NCBI GenBank assembly: GCA_032160545.1
Contig: JAVHVN010000172.1
Coordinates: 1-7,750, forward strand
DNA length: 7,750 nucleotides
DNA from: DATGFB01 sp032160545
GTDB taxonomy: Bacteria > Actinomycetota > Actinomycetes > Mycobacteriales > Jatrophihabitantaceae
Direction: 5' to 3'
The notes under the pieces were generated by a model. That model saw only the letters and a program-made list of their open reading frames with translations, was not told the DNA's origin and searched no databases. Below are positions 5,260 to 7,750 of the stretch, one piece after another. The translations under genes and the position numbers were made by a program. Numbering within the stretch: the stretch's first letter is position 1; each line of letters starts with the position of its first letter.

Positions 5260-6246
5260 GTGAGCGCACCACGGACGACCGCAGCAACAGGCGGCGTGTC
5301 CGACCTCACACCTGGCCCTCTCATCTCGGCGCACAACCTCACCAAGCGGTTCGACGACTTCACCGCCGTCGACCGAATCGACTTCGAGGTGACCCGGGGC
5401 GAGGCCTTCGGCTTTCTCGGCCCCAACGGCGCGGGCAAGAGTTCGACCATGCGCATGATCGGCTGCGTCGCCCCGGTCACCTCCGGAACCCTGCGCATCC
5501 TCGGCAAGGACCCGGCGGTCGACGGCCCGGCGATCCGGGCACGCCTCGGGGTCGTCCCGCAGCAGGACACCCTCGACATCGAGCTCACCGTCCGGCAGAA
5601 CCTGTACGTGTACGGGCGCTACTTCGGCCTGCCGCGATCCGAGCTGACGCCCCGCGTCGATGAGCTCATGGAGTTCGCACAGCTCGCCGACCGGGCCGAC
5701 GCGAAGGTCGAACCGCTGTCGGGCGGCATGAAACGGCGGCTCACGATCGCCCGCTCCCTGATCAACGACCCCGAGATCCTCCTGCTGGACGAGCCGACCA
5801 CGGGGCTCGATCCGCAAGCACGCCACGTCCTGTGGGACCGGTTGTACCGACTGAAGCACGAGGGCGTGACGCTCGTCCTGACCACGCACTACATGGACGA
5901 GGCCGAGCAGCTGTGCGACCGGCTCGTCGTCATGGACGGCGGGCGCATCGTCGCCGAGGGTTCCCCGCGCGAGTTGATCGACGAGTACTCCACCCGGGAG
6001 GTGGCCGAGGTTCGCTTCCCCCCGGGACAGAACGCGCTGGCCGCCGAGGACATCGCCGCCGCACTGGGTGGCGGCGACAGCCGCATCGAGGTGCTGCCCG
6101 ACCGCGTGCTGCTCTACGTCCACGACGGCGAAGCCGCGGTGAACCGCATCCGCGACCGCGGCCTGACTCCGGTGTCGACCCTGGTGCGGCGCAGCACCCT
6201 GGAGGACGTCTTTCTCCGGCTCACCGGCCGAAGCCTCATCGACTGA
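5260..6246 (+). CDS. ABC exporter ATPase, NodI/DrrA-like
   Basis: This is the cytoplasmic ATPase of an ABC-2 type exporter. Counting from the GTG at 5260 (328 residues), the motifs are Walker A G54-P-N-G-A-G-K60-S-S62, Q-loop Q101-Q102, signature L153-S-G-G-M157, Walker B I173-L-L-L-D177-E178-P and H-loop H210 in T-T-H-Y-M-D-E-A. LSGGMKRRLTIARSL and TTHYMDEAEQLCDR are typical of the NodI and DrrA groups, as is the C-terminal domain of about 85 residues ending R-S-T-L-E-D-V-F-L-R-L-T-G. The start is uncertain: a TTG at 5242 extends the frame by six codons and a GTG at 5296 shortens it by twelve; 5260 is favoured by the -10 box spacing. Its TGA shares one base with the ATG of the next gene. The substrate is unknown; lipid-linked saccharides or drugs are the known cargo of relatives. 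Confidence 0.93.
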   Translation: MSAPRTTAATGGVSDLTPGPLISAHNLTKRFDDFTAVDRIDFEVTRGEAFGFLGPNGAGKSSTMRMIGCVAPVTSGTLRILGKDPAVDGPAIRARLGVVPQQDTLDIELTVRQNLYVYGRYFGLPRSELTPRVDELMEFAQLADRADAKVEPLSGGMKRRLTIARSLINDPEILLLDEPTTGLDPQARHVLWDRLYRLKHEGVTLVLTTHYMDEAEQLCDRLVVMDGGRIVAEGSPRELIDEYSTREVAEVRFPPGQNALAAEDIAAALGGGDSRIEVLPDRVLLYVHDGEAAVNRIRDRGLTPVSTLVRRSTLEDVFLRLTGRSLID

Positions 6247-7055
6247 TGAGCACCGTGCTGGCGAGCGGGCCCGGCGCACCGTCACGCCACGGCGCGGTGT
6301 GGCGGGTCGTCGAGTACCAACTGGTGGTCGCGCGCAGTTTCTGGCGCAGCATCCTCATCGTCGGTGTCCTCACCCCGCTGATGTTCGTCCTGGCCCTCGG
6401 CGTCGGCCTCGGCACCATCGTCAACAGCAACGGCAACCAGCTGGGGGTGCCGTACCTCGTCTTCGTGGCACCAGCATTCCTGACCGCGGCTGCCTTGCAG
6501 ATCGCCGCTGCCGATGCGAGCTTCCCGCTGATGGGCGGGTTCAAGTGGCTGCGCACCTTCCACGGCATGGCCTCCACACCGCTGACACCTGAGCAGATCG
6601 CCGAAGGACAGTTGCTCTGGATCGCCCTGCGACTGGTCGCGAACTCCACCCTCTATCTCGCGATCATGGCGACCTTCGGCGGCACGCGGCGCTGGTGGGT
6701 GGTGCTGTCGGTCCCCGTCGCCGTGCTGACCGGCATGGCGTTCGCGTCCTGGGTGGCCGCGCTCGCGGCGAGCATCGAGCACGAGGGCAACGCCTTCAAC
6801 ATGCTGTTCCGGTTCGTCGTCACGCCGATGTTCCTGTTCTCGGGCACGTTCTACCCGATCACCGAGCTGCCGACCTGGGGCCAGTGGCTCGCGCACGCGT
6901 CACCGCTGTGGCACGGCACCGAGCTGGCTCGAGCGTCCGCGATCGGCGGCATGTCCGCTGCGTCGGTGATCGGCCACGTCGCCTACCTCGTCGCCTGGCT
7001 CGTTCCGGGCGTCCTCGCCACCCGCTGGCGGTTCCGCGTGAGGTTGACCAAGTGA
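6246..7055 (+). CDS. ABC-2 type exporter permease, NodJ-like (first of two)
   Basis: This 269-residue membrane protein forms part of the channel for the ATPase encoded just upstream. About six hydrophobic segments are visible at roughly 34-56, 69-88, 124-145, 150-175, 187-205 and 240-259. The sequence Y-L-V-F-V-A-P-A (70-77), the G-G-F-K-W-L-R-T-F-H-G-M segment (97-108) followed by S-T-P-L-T, and P-M-F-L-F-S-G-T-F-Y-P (194-204) match the NodJ group of ABC-2 permeases. The ATG overlaps the preceding TGA as TGATG, with no strong ribosome binding site, so it is probably translated by coupling. It ends inside the start of a second, related permease. Confidence 0.92.
   Translation: MSTVLASGPGAPSRHGAVWRVVEYQLVVARSFWRSILIVGVLTPLMFVLALGVGLGTIVNSNGNQLGVPYLVFVAPAFLTAAALQIAAADASFPLMGGFKWLRTFHGMASTPLTPEQIAEGQLLWIALRLVANSTLYLAIMATFGGTRRWWVVLSVPVAVLTGMAFASWVAALAASIEHEGNAFNMLFRFVVTPMFLFSGTFYPITELPTWGQWLAHASPLWHGTELARASAIGGMSAASVIGHVAYLVAWLVPGVLATRWRFRVRLTK
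7040..7043 (+). promoter_or_regulatory. Ribosome binding site of the second permease
   Basis: GAGG inside the end of the first permease gene, 8 nt before the GTG at 7052. It supports the GTG as the start even though that start lies within the upstream gene. Confidence 0.55.
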
Positions 7056-7750
7056 GCGTGCGGACGCCGTTGCCGCCGGTCGCGGCGAACGCGCGAGCCC
7101 GCTCGCCGCTGCGGATGATTCCGCCCGGCCTGTATGCCGGCCGGTCCCACGTCGTGCTCGAGCGGGCGTTCCGCGTGTACCGCCGCAGCTGGATGATCAT
7201 CTTCTCCGGCTTCTTCGAGCCGCTGTTCTACCTGTTCGCGCTCGGCACCGGCCTGCAGCGCCTCGTCGGGACCGTGGTGGGCCCCGGCGGCCACGTGCTG
7301 ACGTATACCGAGTTCATCGCGCCCGCGCTGCTGGCGTCCTCGGCGATGAACGGCGCGGTCTACGACTCGACGATGAACGTCTTCTTCAAGCTCAAGTACG
7401 CCAAGCTCTACGACTCCATGCTCGCGACGTCCCTCGGTCCGCTCGACGTCGCGATCGGTGAGATCAGCTGGGCGCTGATCCGCGGCGGTCTCTATTCGGC
7501 CGGCTTCCTGGTGGTGATGGTTGCCATGGGGCTGACCGCGTCGTGGTGGGCCGTGCTCGTGCTCCCCGCGGCGCTGCTCATCGCTTTCGCGTTCGGAGCG
7601 GCTGGCATGGCGGTCACCTCGTACATGAAGTCCTTTCAGGACCTCGACCTCGTGCAGCTCGCCGTACTGCCGATGTTTCTGTTCAGCGGCACGTTCTACG
7701 GGCTGTCGGTCTACCCCGACTGGCTGCGCATCGTCGTCGAGTGCCTGCCG
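7052..7750 (+). CDS. ABC-2 type exporter permease, NodJ-like (second of two), cut by the window end
   Basis: The frame starts at a GTG (7052) that overlaps the preceding stop codon as GTGA and stays open to the last base, giving 233 residues without a stop. It has a 40-residue cytoplasmic N-terminus and hydrophobic segments at about 47-66, 86-100, 139-160, 163-187 and 198-218. T-Y-T-E-F-I-A-P-A-L-L-A-S-S-A-M (84-99), F-K-L-K-Y-A-K-L-Y-D-S-M-L-A-T (112-126) and P-M-F-L-F-S-G-T-F-Y (207-216) are the NodJ-type landmarks and align with those of the first permease, so the two are paralogues that may form a heterodimer. NodJ-type proteins are usually about 260 residues, so perhaps 30-50 residues are missing beyond the window. 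Confidence 0.92.
   Translation, partial: MSVRTPLPPVAANARARSPLRMIPPGLYAGRSHVVLERAFRVYRRSWMIIFSGFFEPLFYLFALGTGLQRLVGTVVGPGGHVLTYTEFIAPALLASSAMNGAVYDSTMNVFFKLKYAKLYDSMLATSLGPLDVAIGEISWALIRGGLYSAGFLVVMVAMGLTASWWAVLVLPAALLIAFAFGAAGMAVTSYMKSFQDLDLVQLAVLPMFLFSGTFYGLSVYPDWLRIVVECLP

Noticed and set aside
5245..6285. Minus-strand open frame of 346 codons
   Set aside because: It is antisense to the exporter ATPase gene, whose motifs are intact; the shadow sequence is His/Asp/Val-rich and shows no domain.
1..7750. CRISPR array, tRNA genes, riboswitch or prophage genes
   Set aside because: No regularly spaced repeats, no tRNA apart from the tRNA-like part of tmRNA, and no known riboswitch core or phage gene is visible.

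Overview
The window is GC-rich chromosomal DNA from an actinomycete. It looks most like the mycolic-acid group (Rhodococcus, Nocardia or Mycobacterium relatives). The reasons are the ftsE-ftsX-smpB-ssrA cluster, a tmRNA whose proteolysis tag (ADSNRADFALAA) closely resembles the mycobacterial tag ADSHQRDYALAA, frequent GTG starts, and start sites that look leaderless. The genus is an inference.

Layout. Positions 1-728 hold the C-terminal part of a DDE transposase-like protein on the + strand, whose start lies before the window. Positions 729-966 are non-coding as far as can be seen and contain one clear stem-loop. Positions 967-1339 (minus strand) are ssrA, the tmRNA gene. Upstream of it on the minus strand, in transcription order, are ftsE (5112-4423), ftsX (4381-3476), smpB (3472-2966), a metal-dependent amidohydrolase gene (2965-2090) and a gene for an uncharacterised 207-residue protein (2013-1390). 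On the + strand, diverging from ftsE, is an ABC exporter operon: an ATPase (5260-6246) and two ABC-2/NodJ-type permeases (6246-7055 and 7052 onward, cut by the window end), joined by 1-nt and 4-nt overlaps.

How the genes relate. FtsE and FtsX form the membrane complex that activates peptidoglycan hydrolases at the divisome. SmpB and tmRNA are the two partners of trans-translation, which rescues stalled ribosomes and tags their products for degradation. Only about 1.6 kb and two small genes separate smpB from ssrA. The amidohydrolase starts directly after the smpB stop codon and is probably co-translated with it. The divergent exporter is a separate unit that probably moves a lipid-linked saccharide or a drug-like molecule; its substrate cannot be read from the sequence.

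Most of the window is ordinary core chromosome, and I do not see a convincing undescribed system. The points most worth checking are the repeat-bearing divergent promoter between ftsE and the exporter, the uncharacterised gene between the amidohydrolase and ssrA, and the transposase-like gene next to the tmRNA 3' end, which is a classic integration site.
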